Below are positions 21,410-29,701 of a stretch of 29,701 bases of DNA, in pieces. Within the stretch, counting starts at the first letter, position 1, and each line of letters opens with the position of its first letter. The stretch comes from a virus. The notes beneath the pieces are model-generated. The model searched no databases and was not told the DNA's origin. It saw only the letters and a list, made by a program, of their open reading frames with translations. The stretch spans positions 1-29,701 of the IMG/VR virus record IMGVR_UViG_3300046167_000208. One strand, given 5' to 3'. Both the position numbers and the translations under genes were made by a program.

Positions 21410-21697
21410 TTGGCTATTACTTACCGAGGCGAGCGGTTCGAGGGTTACAACAAACCCAAGCGCACACCGAAGCACCCAGAGAAAAGCCATGCAGTATTGG
21501 CAAAGGAAGGCGACAAGGTTCGTCTGATCCGCTTTGGGCTACAAGGTGCAGAGAACAAGCCCCCTCGCAAGGGTGAGAGTGAGGCAGACAAAGCCAAGCG
21601 TAGATCGTTCAAGGCTAGGTTTGCCAAGCAGATAGCAGCAGGGCGCAAAGACAAAACAGCATCAGCGGCCTATTGGTCAGATTTGGTCAAATGGTAG
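21410..21697 (+). CDS. Hypothetical basic protein after the capsid gene
   Basis: A 95-residue protein with a TTG start, chosen because GGAGG lies five bases upstream; longer frames read through the terminator hairpin. It is basic, with KARFAKQIAAGRKDKTASAAYWSDLVKW at the C-terminal end. The KARF/A-K-x-I, KDKT, AYW-S order recalls small conserved phage proteins of unknown role located near structural genes. It may be a minor virion protein, but this is by context. Confidence 0.6.
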   Translation: MAITYRGERFEGYNKPKRTPKHPEKSHAVLAKEGDKVRLIRFGLQGAENKPPRKGESEADKAKRRSFKARFAKQIAAGRKDKTASAAYWSDLVKW

Positions 21698-21706
21698 GGG
21701 CATAAC

Positions 21707-22120
21707 ATGGCATTTTCTCAAGACTCCGATCTGGTAGCCCTTGTCCCTGACATCTTGGACTTCGGCATCACATCCTTTGCGACTGAGCACGCGAAAGCGC
21801 AAACAGATTTAACCCGTACTATCCGAAACGAGTGGTGGTACAAGAAGCAGATCCCAGGGGAAATGAACCCCGCTTATCTGACCGATTCCCAGTGGACGCG
21901 CTGTAATTCATATCTAGTGTTGTGGAAGTACGCTCTCCCCCAGCTTACAAACTGGGTACAGGATGACCGATTCCTGAACATGATCACGTTCTATCAGCAG
22001 CGATATAACGAAGAGTTGGTTGCTGTATTCGCTGACGGTGTCGAGTACGACGATGACAACAGCGGCACCATCGAAGATGACGAGCGCGGCATTGTGTCCT
22101 ATGGACGGCTAACGCGATGA
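21707..22120 (+). CDS. Head-tail connector or adaptor candidate
   Basis: A 137-residue protein, helical in the first 100 residues (LVPDILDFGITSFATEHAKAQ, then WKYALPQLTNWVQDDRFLNM), with an acidic C-terminal segment (DDDNSGTIEDDERG). Between the capsid gene and a gp10-like protein, this is the slot of a gp6-type head-tail adaptor, whose helical bundle attaches to the portal. No sequence motif fixes the family. The stop overlaps the next start (ATGA). Confidence 0.6.
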   Translation: MAFSQDSDLVALVPDILDFGITSFATEHAKAQTDLTRTIRNEWWYKKQIPGEMNPAYLTDSQWTRCNSYLVLWKYALPQLTNWVQDDRFLNMITFYQQRYNEELVAVFADGVEYDDDNSGTIEDDERGIVSYGRLTR

Positions 22121-22551
22121 GCCTAAAGATTGATGTCAAAACCTTCCCTGAAGACTTTACCAAGATCACAAGGGCGCAGCGGCGTGATGTGAAGCGTGGT
22201 GTGACCAAGGGTATAGCTAGGGCGGCATCCAAAGGCAAAGAGATTATCGAGGAGCGCACTGGGGAAGGCAGAGGAATCAAAGGCAAGTTCGCGCCGTACC
22301 CAGAAAAGTATAAAAGATGGCTAAAAGCTGCTGGCTACCCTATCAGGCCTGTTGACCTAGAGAACGAGGGCGACATGCTGGGATCTATGCAAGCGGCTGT
22401 CACTAGCTCCAACGAGGCTGTCCTGTACTTTGATAACGCTACGCAAGCAAAGAAGGCAGCGTTCAACAATCGTATTAGACCTTTCTTCGGCTTTAACAAG
22501 AAGGAAGAAAAGGTGTTGGCTGATGTGTTCAGGAAGCAGTTACAACTATGA
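22117..22551 (+). CDS. Head-tail joining protein (HK97 gp10 / Mu gpG-like)
   Basis: A 144-residue basic protein. Its middle holds GKFAPYPEKYKRWLKAAGYP, then MLGSMQAAVTSSNEAVLYF and RIRPFFGFNKKEEKVLADVF at the end. The pattern of a pre-strand basic helix, a loop with K-Y-x-x-x-K, a beta pair and R-P-F-FGF/L-S-x-x-E near the C-terminus is typical of gp10/virion morphogenesis proteins that join head and tail. ATGA overlaps at both ends show coupled translation. Confidence 0.75.
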   Translation: MSLKIDVKTFPEDFTKITRAQRRDVKRGVTKGIARAASKGKEIIEERTGEGRGIKGKFAPYPEKYKRWLKAAGYPIRPVDLENEGDMLGSMQAAVTSSNEAVLYFDNATQAKKAAFNNRIRPFFGFNKKEEKVLADVFRKQLQL

Positions 22552-22982
22552 GCGTGAGAGAGAGCATTGCAGGAAATCTGGTGACTTCGCTGCAAGCAGT
22601 GACCACGCCGACAGACATCAAGTTCGTGACCCGCGAACCGTTTGATTTTGACAAGTTAAGCAACGCGCAATATCCAGCGGTGTTGGTCAGAACAACAAAC
22701 GAAAACAGGGAAGACGGAACCGTGGGTGGGAGCATGACCCAGCGGTTCGGCACGATTGACTACCAGCTTGTCTGCTATGTGAAAGGGACAGGCTTGGACG
22801 AAGCAAGAAACAACATCGTCGAGGCTATCGAAGAAAAGCTAGACGAAGACAGATCACGCGGTGGTCACGCAATAGACACACAGATTGTCAGCGTGGAAAC
22901 CGACGACGGAAGTATTACCCCCATCGGTGGGGTGATTTTAACGGTGCGCATTGAGTACCAATACACTCGTGGAACAACCTAA
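22548..22982 (+). CDS. Tail terminator protein candidate
   Basis: A 144-residue alpha/beta protein starting MSVRESIAGNLVTSLQAV. Strands at PAVLVRTTNE and TIDYQLVCYVKG, then a helix ARNNIVEAIEEKLDED and a last strand GGVILTVRIEYQYTRG, give the order of gpU-type tail terminators. These cap the tail tube at its head end. Its place between the gp10-like and tail tube genes is the usual one. Confidence 0.7.
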   Translation: MSVRESIAGNLVTSLQAVTTPTDIKFVTREPFDFDKLSNAQYPAVLVRTTNENREDGTVGGSMTQRFGTIDYQLVCYVKGTGLDEARNNIVEAIEEKLDEDRSRGGHAIDTQIVSVETDDGSITPIGGVILTVRIEYQYTRGTT

Positions 22983-22994
22983 AGGGGTTTAATC

Positions 22995-23396
22995 ATGGCA
23001 ACGACTAAAGGCTCAAGCGGCTCAGTCAAACTTGCGGTAAGTGGCGGCAGTGTCGCTGCTATGGGTGAAGTCCGCAGCTTCACGCTCTCGGAATCAGCGG
23101 ACACGATAGAAGACAGTGTGATGGGCGATACCGCTCGCACATACTTGTCCTCTCTCACTTCTGCCACTCTCTCTATGGACGTTTACTGGGACGACGCTGA
23201 CGCAGTCCAACTAGTAATGGATTCTGGCGCAGACCTTGATTGGGAACTGTACCCAACGGGAACCGGCACTGGTGAGAAGTATTACAGTGGCAGCGGCATC
23301 CTGACGAGCAAAGAAATTACAGCGTCCTTTGATGGTATGGTAGAGGGCAGCTTTGAGCTACAAGTCTCAGGCGCTGTTACTGAAGCCACCGCATAA
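22995..23396 (+). CDS. Major tail (tube) protein
   Basis: A 133-residue beta-rich protein. It contains EVRSFTLSESADTIEDSVMGD, TLSMDVYWDDADAVQLVM, and ASFDGMVEGSFELQVSG near the end, the sequence type of short phage tail tube proteins. These form hexamer rings of the tail tube. It is followed by the G/GT chaperone pair and the tape measure gene, the invariant order of siphovirus tails. Confidence 0.85.
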   Translation: MATTKGSSGSVKLAVSGGSVAAMGEVRSFTLSESADTIEDSVMGDTARTYLSSLTSATLSMDVYWDDADAVQLVMDSGADLDWELYPTGTGTGEKYYSGSGILTSKEITASFDGMVEGSFELQVSGAVTEATA

Positions 23397-23407
23397 GGAA
23401 TCCCACA

Positions 23408-23758
23408 ATGGGTTTAGCGAAAGAATTACGAAACAGAAGACAAGTGAATGCGAGACGGATAGAGGTCGAGGCGTGGGCTGATCCTGATGGACAGCCCTAT
23501 GCCATGTTCTGTTTTCCGATTACCTGCTATGACATCAACCAGCTACAAAAGAAACATCCTAAGTTTATGGAGAACACAACGATGGCGGCGATGATCGACC
23601 TCATCGTCATGAAAGCCAGCGACGAAGATGGTAATCGGTTGTTTACTTCAGCAGAGGATAGAACCGATTTGATGGGCGAGGAGACGGGCGTTATTTCTAG
23701 TATCGCCGAGCAGATGTTCGCTGAAATCGAATCTGCGGAGGATCTGGAAAAAAACTGA
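23408..23758 (+). CDS. Tail assembly chaperone, short form (lambda gpG-like)
   Basis: A 116-residue protein, the unshifted product. It contains a beta part (VEAWADPDGQPYAMFCFPIT) and a helical part (MAAMIDLIVMKASDEDGNRLFTS). It ends at a TGA directly after the run GAAAAAAAC, a slippery site that allows a longer product. In lambda the short form G coats the tape measure. Ribosome site AAGGAA precedes the ATG. Confidence 0.8.
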   Translation: MGLAKELRNRRQVNARRIEVEAWADPDGQPYAMFCFPITCYDINQLQKKHPKFMENTTMAAMIDLIVMKASDEDGNRLFTSAEDRTDLMGEETGVISSIAEQMFAEIESAEDLEKN

Positions 23759-23904
23759 TTGCCGATTCGTTGAGGTTTAACCTTATATCCTTGGCGGATC
23801 GGCTACACATGAGCATCGGCGAAGCCGAGCAGATGCCCCTCTCTGAGTTCTATGAATGGGTGGCGTACTTCAAGATAATGAGCGAGAGGCAAGAAGATGG
23901 CTGA
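23408..23904 (+). CDS. Tail assembly chaperone, -1 frameshift product (gpGT-like)
   Basis: The slippery heptamer A-AAA-AAC (23749-23755) is in the right phase for a tandem -1 shift just before the TGA at 23756. The shifted frame adds about 50 residues (LIADSLRFNLISLADRLHM, later MPLSEFYEWVAYFKIMSER), giving 165 residues in total. The T extension recruits the tail tube protein. The shifted frame has no start codon with a ribosome site, and its stop overlaps the tape measure start by eight bases. Such frameshifts are conserved in siphoviruses. Confidence 0.85.
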
Positions 23905-25591
23905 AGAAGTCAAAATCTATATCAAGGCGATAGACCTTACCAAAAAGGGCTTCTCCAAAGCTGCTGCTGGCCTCAAGAACATCGCCGGTAAGGTACTGAA
24001 TCTAAAAACTGCGATTGTCGGCGCTGTTGGCGCTGGTGGTTTCGGTGCGCTAATCAAGTCATCAATAAACGCAGGGGATGAGTTAGCTAAAACAGCTGAC
24101 AAGCTAGGTGTCACCACCGAAGCCCTCACTGGGCTGCGTCACGCAGCAGAGCTTACAGGCGTCTCTACAGGCACGATGGACATGGCGATGCAGCGTTTCA
24201 CCAGACGCGCTGCGGAAGCCGCACAGGGCACCGGAGAAGCTGTAGGAGCACTCCGTGAGCTAGGGATAGATGCCGAGTCTATCACCCGTCTGCCGTTAGA
24301 TGAGCAGATGAACGTCGTAGCCGATGCTATGAAAGGCTTGGATAGTCAGGCTGACAAAGTGCGCATCGCGATGAAACTGTTTGACAGTGAGGGTGTGGCG
24401 CTAGTCAACACTCTAGGCGGTGGTTCTGAAGCACTGAAAGCCATGACAGCAGAAGCCGAGCACTTTGGCGTGACGCTCTCTCGCACCGACACAGCGCAGA
24501 TGGAAGAAGCTAATGATGCGATAACAAGGCTTAAGGCTGTATTCACCGGCCTGACTAATCAACTAGCGGTAGCGTTTTCTCCCATCATCACGTTCGTTGC
24601 CAACGCTTTCCGCCAATCCGCCCTAGATGCGTCTGACTTTGGAGCGATAGGCCAAAAAGTAGCAAGCGCGATGATAAGGGTCTTCGGTTTCCTGCGAAAC
24701 AATTTGCATTTTTTGCAGATAGTTTTCACTTCAATCAAGTTAGCCGTTCTGCAACTTGCCAACGCTTTTGGGCAAAAGCTAACGCCCGTTTTAGATTTCT
24801 TCATTGAAAAGTACAACGCGATGGCGAACAGCATGGTCGGCGGGTTGCTTGGAATGGAGGAGTTGGGCACAACCGGCAAACAGATGGTCGCTGGTTTGCC
24901 TGAAGCTATAGCTGCAACTACCGCCTCCTTAGAAACATTGAAGGCGTCTAATCCTGGTGCGCAGCTAGTAATAGACATGGAAGCCTTCGGTGTGGCGAGC
25001 AGGAAAACAGCAGAGGACATAGCCGCTGTATCAGCCGCAGTAACAGGGGCAACTGGAACTGACGGCGGCACAAAGAATATCGCTGACCGACTGCACGACA
25101 GCTTCGACAAACTACTCAAAGACATGCCGACGGTTCAAAAAAGCCTAGACAAAATCGCTGGCACAACAATGAAGAACATGTCAGACGGCCTGATGAATGT
25201 GGTTAAGGGCACTATGTCGCTGAAAGACGCGTTTAAGAAAATGGCGCTTGATATGATTGCCCAGATGATACAGATGTTCATCATCGACAAGATCACTGGC
25301 GGCTTTATGTCTTTTGCCAAAGGTTTAACCGGCAAAGCTATTGGCGGCTCTGTTCAGTCTGGTCAGCCGTACATGGTTGGGGAGCGTGGGCCGGAGATGT
25401 TCGTGCCTAACCAGTCAGGATCTATCGTGCCAAACAAAGGTATGGGCGGGGGCGTTACTGTTGTTAACAACGTGGACGCTAGGGGTGCTGGCGCTGATGT
25501 AGACCAAAAGATTAGATCAGCAATGCAACTGACTTCTCAGCAGACTATAATGAAGATCCAAGACTTAAAGCGGCGCGGGAGATTCGCATAG
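23897..25591 (+). CDS. Tape measure protein
   Basis: A 564-residue protein. It begins MAEEVKIYIKAIDLTKKGFSKA, a typical tape measure start, then a Gly/Ala hydrophobic stretch (VGAVGAGGFGALIKSS). The middle is helical with repeated Ala/Asp motifs and hydrophobic segments near residues 215-300. The C-terminal part has MVGERGPEMFVPNQSGSIVP, a motif common to many tape measures. Length sets the tail length: at about 1.5 angstrom per residue, near 85 nm. Lytic transglycosylase or peptidase motifs were not seen. Confidence 0.9.
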   Translation: MAEEVKIYIKAIDLTKKGFSKAAAGLKNIAGKVLNLKTAIVGAVGAGGFGALIKSSINAGDELAKTADKLGVTTEALTGLRHAAELTGVSTGTMDMAMQRFTRRAAEAAQGTGEAVGALRELGIDAESITRLPLDEQMNVVADAMKGLDSQADKVRIAMKLFDSEGVALVNTLGGGSEALKAMTAEAEHFGVTLSRTDTAQMEEANDAITRLKAVFTGLTNQLAVAFSPIITFVANAFRQSALDASDFGAIGQKVASAMIRVFGFLRNNLHFLQIVFTSIKLAVLQLANAFGQKLTPVLDFFIEKYNAMANSMVGGLLGMEELGTTGKQMVAGLPEAIAATTASLETLKASNPGAQLVIDMEAFGVASRKTAEDIAAVSAAVTGATGTDGGTKNIADRLHDSFDKLLKDMPTVQKSLDKIAGTTMKNMSDGLMNVVKGTMSLKDAFKKMALDMIAQMIQMFIIDKITGGFMSFAKGLTGKAIGGSVQSGQPYMVGERGPEMFVPNQSGSIVPNKGMGGGVTVVNNVDARGAGADVDQKIRSAMQLTSQQTIMKIQDLKRRGRFA

Positions 25592-26194
25592 ATGACTACT
25601 TTCGCCTTCCCTGACATCATTCCTACGAGTAGCACGTTTGAGCTTGTATCCAACACGCGGGTTTTCCAGTCCCCGCTCACTAACGCTGTCCAAACAAGCT
25701 CTCGCAAGGGTTCCATGTGGAAAGCTACTTTGCAGTTCAACAACCTGACAGGCGATCAGCGAGCAGAGATGCAGGCGTTTCTAGTTAAGCTCAACGGGCA
25801 GCAGCATAGATTTGAGTTGAAAGATCACTCGTATACTAGGCGAGGCGCTGGAGGTGGGACTCTGCGAGTCAACGGTGGTAGTCAATCAGGTACCACTCTC
25901 CTCTGTGATGGCGCGACGGCTAGTGTTAACAATTATTTGAGAGCTGGTGATTACATCAGCTTCGACGGTCAGCTGTATATGGTTGTCGCTGACGCCAACA
26001 GCGATGTCGCTGGGCAAGTAACGCTATCAATAGCTCCCCCACTAAGGTTTTCGCCGGTTAATAATAGGATCGTTACATATTCGGGTGATGTTGAAGGTGT
26101 TTTCATGCTGGGCGGGTCGGCGTCTTGGGATACGCAGCTAGGCATAGTTTCTAATTTTACACTCGAAGCGGTACAGGATGTTCTAGCAACATGA
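25592..26194 (+). CDS. Distal tail / minor tail protein
   Basis: A 200-residue beta-rich protein. It starts MTTFAFPDIIPTSSTFELV, then a strand-rich N-terminal part (MWKATLQFNNLTGDQRAEMQAFLVKLNGQQ), an inserted middle domain (GTLRVNGGSQSGTTLLCDGA) and a C-terminal SFTLEAVQD-like strand. Its place after the tape measure corresponds to lambda gpM or a distal tail protein that joins tube to tip. It starts on the base after the tape measure stop, and its own stop overlaps the next ATG. Confidence 0.65.
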   Translation: MTTFAFPDIIPTSSTFELVSNTRVFQSPLTNAVQTSSRKGSMWKATLQFNNLTGDQRAEMQAFLVKLNGQQHRFELKDHSYTRRGAGGGTLRVNGGSQSGTTLLCDGATASVNNYLRAGDYISFDGQLYMVVADANSDVAGQVTLSIAPPLRFSPVNNRIVTYSGDVEGVFMLGGSASWDTQLGIVSNFTLEAVQDVLAT

Positions 26195-26838
26195 GTAGAG
26201 GTTTTCCTTCAACGGTTCTTGACGCGTTATCGGCACAGCATGTCGCGCTTGTCACTTTTGTCAAACTAGAGTTCCCAAGCGGGACTCTGTACCTGCACAA
26301 CTCTATAGGAACGTATACATGGGGTGGTGAGGACTGGCTAGGCGTCGGCGATCTTGGCGAAATAAGCGAGATTGAAGAGGGCGCAGAAATAAGCCCTTAT
26401 AAGATCACACTCACGCTCAGTGGTTTGGATGCTACAATCAGCGGTGCCGCGCTCACTGAAGATTACTATTTGCAGCCGGTGACGGTTTATCTTGGCGTTC
26501 TGGATTCTAGTGATGATCTGATTGCTGACCCTACGGTTGTATGGGAAGGGTCAATGGATCAGATGGTAGTGTCTGTTGGGCAAACGTCTGGCGATCAAAT
26601 ATCACTAACAGCGGAGTCTGAGTTAGCTAGATTCAACAAAGCCTCAAACCTTAAGTATACAGACGCGCAGCAGCAGAAAGACTTCGCAGGCGATTTAGGG
26701 TTCAGTCTACTTGCCGACATAGAGGGCGCAAAGCTGCGGTGGGGCGACCCAGATTCTAACGCGATCATCGGCACACCAAGGGCAGGCACCTTTACGCCAT
26801 TCGACCCTGAGAACATAAGCCTACCGAGGGGCGTTTAA
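26191..26838 (+). CDS. Minor tail / baseplate hub protein (gpL or DUF2163-like)
   Basis: A 215-residue protein. It begins with SAQHVALVTFVKLEFPSGTLYL, then YTWGGEDWLGVGDLGEISEIEEGA and YKITLTLSGLDATI. The YLG-x-LD and W-x-GSMDQM pattern belongs to a baseplate protein group that sits just before the NlpC-like gene. It may correspond to lambda gpL in position. A short Cys-free C-terminal half has helix LARFNKASNLKYTDAQQQKD. The stop overlaps the next start (TAATG). Confidence 0.65.
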   Translation: MSRGFPSTVLDALSAQHVALVTFVKLEFPSGTLYLHNSIGTYTWGGEDWLGVGDLGEISEIEEGAEISPYKITLTLSGLDATISGAALTEDYYLQPVTVYLGVLDSSDDLIADPTVVWEGSMDQMVVSVGQTSGDQISLTAESELARFNKASNLKYTDAQQQKDFAGDLGFSLLADIEGAKLRWGDPDSNAIIGTPRAGTFTPFDPENISLPRGV

Positions 26839-27206
26839 TGCGGGTGCATCTCGCCTTAAGCAAGTGGAAGCGCCGTGAATTTAACTACGGTGATGCTGAC
26901 TGCTGCCAGTTTGCGGCTTTCATTGTGAAAGAGCTAACCGGCAAGGATTACTCTGAGCGGTTTAAGTACGAATCAGAAGCGCAGGCTGAAGTTTTAGTGG
27001 GTAGAGAGGGCGAGTTAGTTGATTTCATCGGCAGCATCTTGGGTGATGTCAGTTCTGACATACAAGACGGCGACCCTTGCATTGTTGACGTGCCGATGAT
27101 TGGGCAGGTGTGCGGCATAAAATTATCGGACAAAGTGATCTGCCTGACTGAAAAAGGCATGGCACAGATTCCAGACCGATACCTAGTAGCAGGATGGAGC
27201 GTATAA
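26838..27206 (+). CDS. NlpC/P60-like tail assembly protein (DUF6950-like, gpK position)
   Basis: A 122-residue protein. The N-terminal part has the motif NYGDADCCQFAAF with a candidate catalytic Cys in D-C-C, as in NlpC/P60 cysteine peptidases and DUF6950 proteins. The second half has DGDPCIVDV and a later strand LVAGWSV. The usual catalytic His is not obvious: the C-terminal part lacks a clear H-x-x-x motif, so activity is doubtful or the family uses a different residue. In lambda, gpK fills this place and helps cross the cell wall. Confidence 0.65.
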   Translation: MRVHLALSKWKRREFNYGDADCCQFAAFIVKELTGKDYSERFKYESEAQAEVLVGREGELVDFIGSILGDVSSDIQDGDPCIVDVPMIGQVCGIKLSDKVICLTEKGMAQIPDRYLVAGWSV

Positions 27207-27207
27207 G

Positions 27208-29701
27208 ATGCCGCCAGTAGTCGCAGCAATAGGGGCAGGCTTAACAACTATCGGGGCGGCGGTTACGCTGGGTGTCGCTACCGGCGGCTTGGCAATGGCT
27301 ATTGGCGCTATCACGGTTGTTGGTGGCGTGATGGCTATGCGCGGCATGATGCCGGACTTGTCGATGTTCCAGAGTGACAATGACACTACGCGCCAACAAA
27401 CCGTCAAAGGCACTATTGAACCGCAGAAGCTCGTATATGGTGAGGCTTTGGTTAGTGGCCCTATCTTCTTTGTCGGCTTGGCAGGCACAGATAATAAAGA
27501 CTTATATCACTCTATTGCGCTAACAGGGCACGAGGTTGAAGATATCGGTGATATCCACTTCGATAATGAGCGCATCACTGACGCGCAGATCTCGGGCGTC
27601 AACGTCACGGCTGGAGCTTATGGCCCAGTAGCTAACGAAGAGGGCGGGGCGGTCCAAACCATCTGCCAAATCAACCGCCGGTTAGGCGCTGATGACCAGA
27701 CTTATGACACGCTTCTTCAGCCTTTTGTCGGTGTAAACTGGAGTGCGGCTTACAGGAATCGCGGCATAGCCACGGTCACAACTATGTGGCGTCTAACAGA
27801 TGGGTCGCAGGAAATATGGGATAGGAAGAAGCCCAACAACATCAAAGCTTTGGTCAAGGGTAAAAAAGACATCTATGACCCTCGCCTTGATACATCAGCA
27901 GGCGCAAACCCGACGAGCGCGACATATCAGCAGTGGTCAGATAACCCTGCGCTCTGTGTTGCAAATTACCTGACCGATACGCGGTTTGGGTTAGGTGTAG
28001 CGCCTAGCAAGATTGACTGGGATGCGGTTGAAACTGCGGCTGATGCCTGCGATGTAACAGTCAGCATCCCCAACACAACTCAAAAGCGGTTCACGGCTAA
28101 CGGTGTTATCTATGCAACAGATACACACCAGAACAATATAGATAAACTACTCAGCGCCATGAACGGGAGCTTGGTCTACTCCAACGGCATATACACGATT
28201 AGAGCCGGTATCTATGAAGCCCCCTCAGAAAGCCTTGATGAAGATAACCTCGCTGGACCGATATCGGTTAACACTTCGGTGGAGCGCGGTCAGCGTTTTA
28301 ATACAGTCCGCACGATTTTTGTTGACCCCACCAACAACCACAAAAGCATTGAAGCTCCAGCGGTTAGCATTACAAGCGCAGTTGACAGAGATAATGGTGA
28401 AGTTCTGACAAGGGACGTTCAGCTACCTTTCACGAATAACGTCTATATGGCGCAGCGGATCGCGCACAAGCAAGTCCAGATGTCAGACCAGCAAAAGGTA
28501 CTGACATTTCCCACAAACCTCTCAGGGCTTCGGGTGGACGTTGGGGACAGGGTTCAAGTGACTGTTGCAGAGCTAAACTATAGCAACAAGGTTTTTCGTT
28601 GCGCTGGTTGGTCATTTAGTGACACAGAGAGCGGGGTGGTTAACCTAACCTTGCTAGAAGATGACGCTGGCTCCTACGCTGACCCAACTGTTGCCGAGTA
28701 CAGCGTTGTCGGGGCATCTGGTGTTATCACGGAGGCCTTCCGTGGGGTGCCTGACCCGCAGAACCTGCAAGCAACCGCCGGATTGAAAAGCATTGAGTTA
28801 AACTGGACAAACCCAGCGAACCCGAAGCTATTTGAAACTATCGCTGTCTACGCTTCTGCGGATTCTTCGTGGTCTAACCGGCAATTGATTGGTGAGACTC
28901 GTGGCACCCAGTTTATACATGACGCATCCAACGCTACCGACCCTCTCGCTGTTGGGGATACGAGGTACTACTGGATACGCGCCCTAGCTTATGGCGGCGG
29001 CAGCGATGACCCCTTTGTTCGCTCAGACCGAAACCCAGATAACGATACCTCCAACATCCTCGCCACTGTTGGCCCTAATAATCCAGATTACTCAGACATT
29101 GTAGATGACACCCCAACGCAGGACGCGCCGAATAGCTTGGTTCTGGTGGAAACTACAGTCCTCGGCAATGACGGGACAGTATTACCGGCTATCAGGGTTT
29201 CGTGGACAGCGCCAACAGCATCAACGTATGTCAGCTTCTACGAGCTACAGTACAAACTGTCCTCGACTTTTGAGTTTAACTACGGGCTGATTGAAGACGC
29301 TTATACGGCGACTGAGAACTACGGCAGCATCGCTACAGCGCAGACATTAGAATTAGATTACGGCACTGTCGCAGACACAGTCCCTGGTCAGGCGGAACCG
29401 TTCAGCTCTGTTTCGATTTATGGCGACAGCACTGTTATCACCGGCATCAAAGAGCTTGAGGAGTACACATTCCAAATCAGAGCGGTTACTTTTACCGGCA
29501 AGACCTCTGACTACCTGACTGGCGAGATAAACTTGCAGGGCGATCAGACCGCACCGGCCCTGCCAGAAAACATCACGGCTACCGGCGGCATCCAGCAAAT
29601 CAAGATTAACTATGACATGCCATCGGATTCTGACCTGAGTTTTATTGAAATTCTGGAGTCAGAAAGCAACAACCTTGCGTCTGCTGAGCTAATCGTGAAG
29701 A
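27208..29701 (+). CDS. Tail tip / central tail fibre protein (gpJ-like), N-terminal part
   Basis: The frame starts at ATG 27208 and is open to the last base; joined to the start of the window it totals 1388 residues. The N-terminal 50 residues are Gly/Ala-rich and hydrophobic (GAGLTTIGAAVTLGVATGG), a likely membrane or channel segment, comparable to gpI/gpJ entry segments. Next is the hub part (KLVYGEALVSGPIFFVG, then SIALTGHEVEDIGDI and YLTDTRFGLGV), typical of J proteins. Fibronectin type III-like domains follow from about residue 515 (PDPQNLQATAGLKSIELNWT) and again near residues 635 and 785. It follows the NlpC-like gene by one base. Confidence 0.9.
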   Translation, partial: MPPVVAAIGAGLTTIGAAVTLGVATGGLAMAIGAITVVGGVMAMRGMMPDLSMFQSDNDTTRQQTVKGTIEPQKLVYGEALVSGPIFFVGLAGTDNKDLYHSIALTGHEVEDIGDIHFDNERITDAQISGVNVTAGAYGPVANEEGGAVQTICQINRRLGADDQTYDTLLQPFVGVNWSAAYRNRGIATVTTMWRLTDGSQEIWDRKKPNNIKALVKGKKDIYDPRLDTSAGANPTSATYQQWSDNPALCVANYLTDTRFGLGVAPSKIDWDAVETAADACDVTVSIPNTTQKRFTANGVIYATDTHQNNIDKLLSAMNGSLVYSNGIYTIRAGIYEAPSESLDEDNLAGPISVNTSVERGQRFNTVRTIFVDPTNNHKSIEAPAVSITSAVDRDNGEVLTRDVQLPFTNNVYMAQRIAHKQVQMSDQQKVLTFPTNLSGLRVDVGDRVQVTVAELNYSNKVFRCAGWSFSDTESGVVNLTLLEDDAGSYADPTVAEYSVVGASGVITEAFRGVPDPQNLQATAGLKSIELNWTNPANPKLFETIAVYASADSSWSNRQLIGETRGTQFIHDASNATDPLAVGDTRYYWIRALAYGGGSDDPFVRSDRNPDNDTSNILATVGPNNPDYSDIVDDTPTQDAPNSLVLVETTVLGNDGTVLPAIRVSWTAPTASTYVSFYELQYKLSSTFEFNYGLIEDAYTATENYGSIATAQTLELDYGTVADTVPGQAEPFSSVSIYGDSTVITGIKELEEYTFQIRAVTFTGKTSDYLTGEINLQGDQTAPALPENITATGGIQQIKINYDMPSDSDLSFIEILESESNNLASAELIVK

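Noticed and set aside
24559-25125. Long minus-strand frame (188 codons) opposite the tape measure gene
   Set aside because: It mirrors the helical, Ala-rich tape measure codons, has no ribosome site and lies in a strongly coding rightward region.
1-29701. CRISPR array, tRNA genes, insertion sequence or integrase with attachment site
   Set aside because: No regularly spaced repeats, cloverleaf-like genes, transposase or recombinase motifs were seen on reading; a tRNA search tool was not available.

Overview
The window reads as a complete genome of a small tailed phage (siphovirus type, about 29.7 kb). It was linearised inside the tail-tip gene: that frame is open at base 29701 and continues without a break from base 1, giving a 1388-residue protein when the ends are joined. 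Nothing bacterial is present. Several small proteins resemble, from memory, conserved unknowns of marine phages of Gram-negative bacteria, so a marine or aquatic gammaproteobacterial host is plausible. The host cannot be fixed from the sequence. I see no integrase, DNA polymerase, primase, helicase or tRNA gene, so replication probably relies on the host.

Layout. (1) 1-5594, rightward: end of the tail-tip gene, tail fibre assembly chaperone, tail fibre, small membrane proteins and a putative virion protein. (2) 5609-8796, leftward early unit: Erf-type annealase, an SSB-like protein with a DDDIPF tail, a winged-helix protein, zinc-ribbon and helix-turn-helix proteins. It meets region 1 at a parS-like palindrome. 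(3) 8797-8920, divergent control region. (4) 8921-12316, rightward: a YdaS/Cro-like regulator with its own terminator, then an operon with YqaJ exonuclease, NinG and an HTH-metallophosphoesterase. (5) 12294-13033, leftward three-gene cassette whose promoter, leader and 3' junction copy those of region 2. (6) 13179-19717, rightward: lysis genes (DUF5675-like, holin), a ParB-like protein, an ABC ATPase-GNAT fusion, terminase, portal and head morphogenesis. (7) 19763-21399: promoter, scaffold, major capsid protein and a strong terminator. (8) 21410-29701: connectors, tail terminator, tail tube, G/GT frameshift pair, tape measure, baseplate proteins and the start of the tail-tip gene.

The most interesting unit is the ParB-N-like protein plus ABC-GNAT fusion just before the terminase. 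The GNAT part recalls Mu Mom, so this is a candidate DNA hypermodification (anti-restriction) system. The ParB-like frame carries two +1 shifts and the portal frame one. All three look like single-base additions in short runs, so they may be sequencing errors. Other notable items are the parS-like 16-mer, a 24-residue Lys-rich peptide gene nested in another gene, and duplicated regulatory brackets around unrelated genes.
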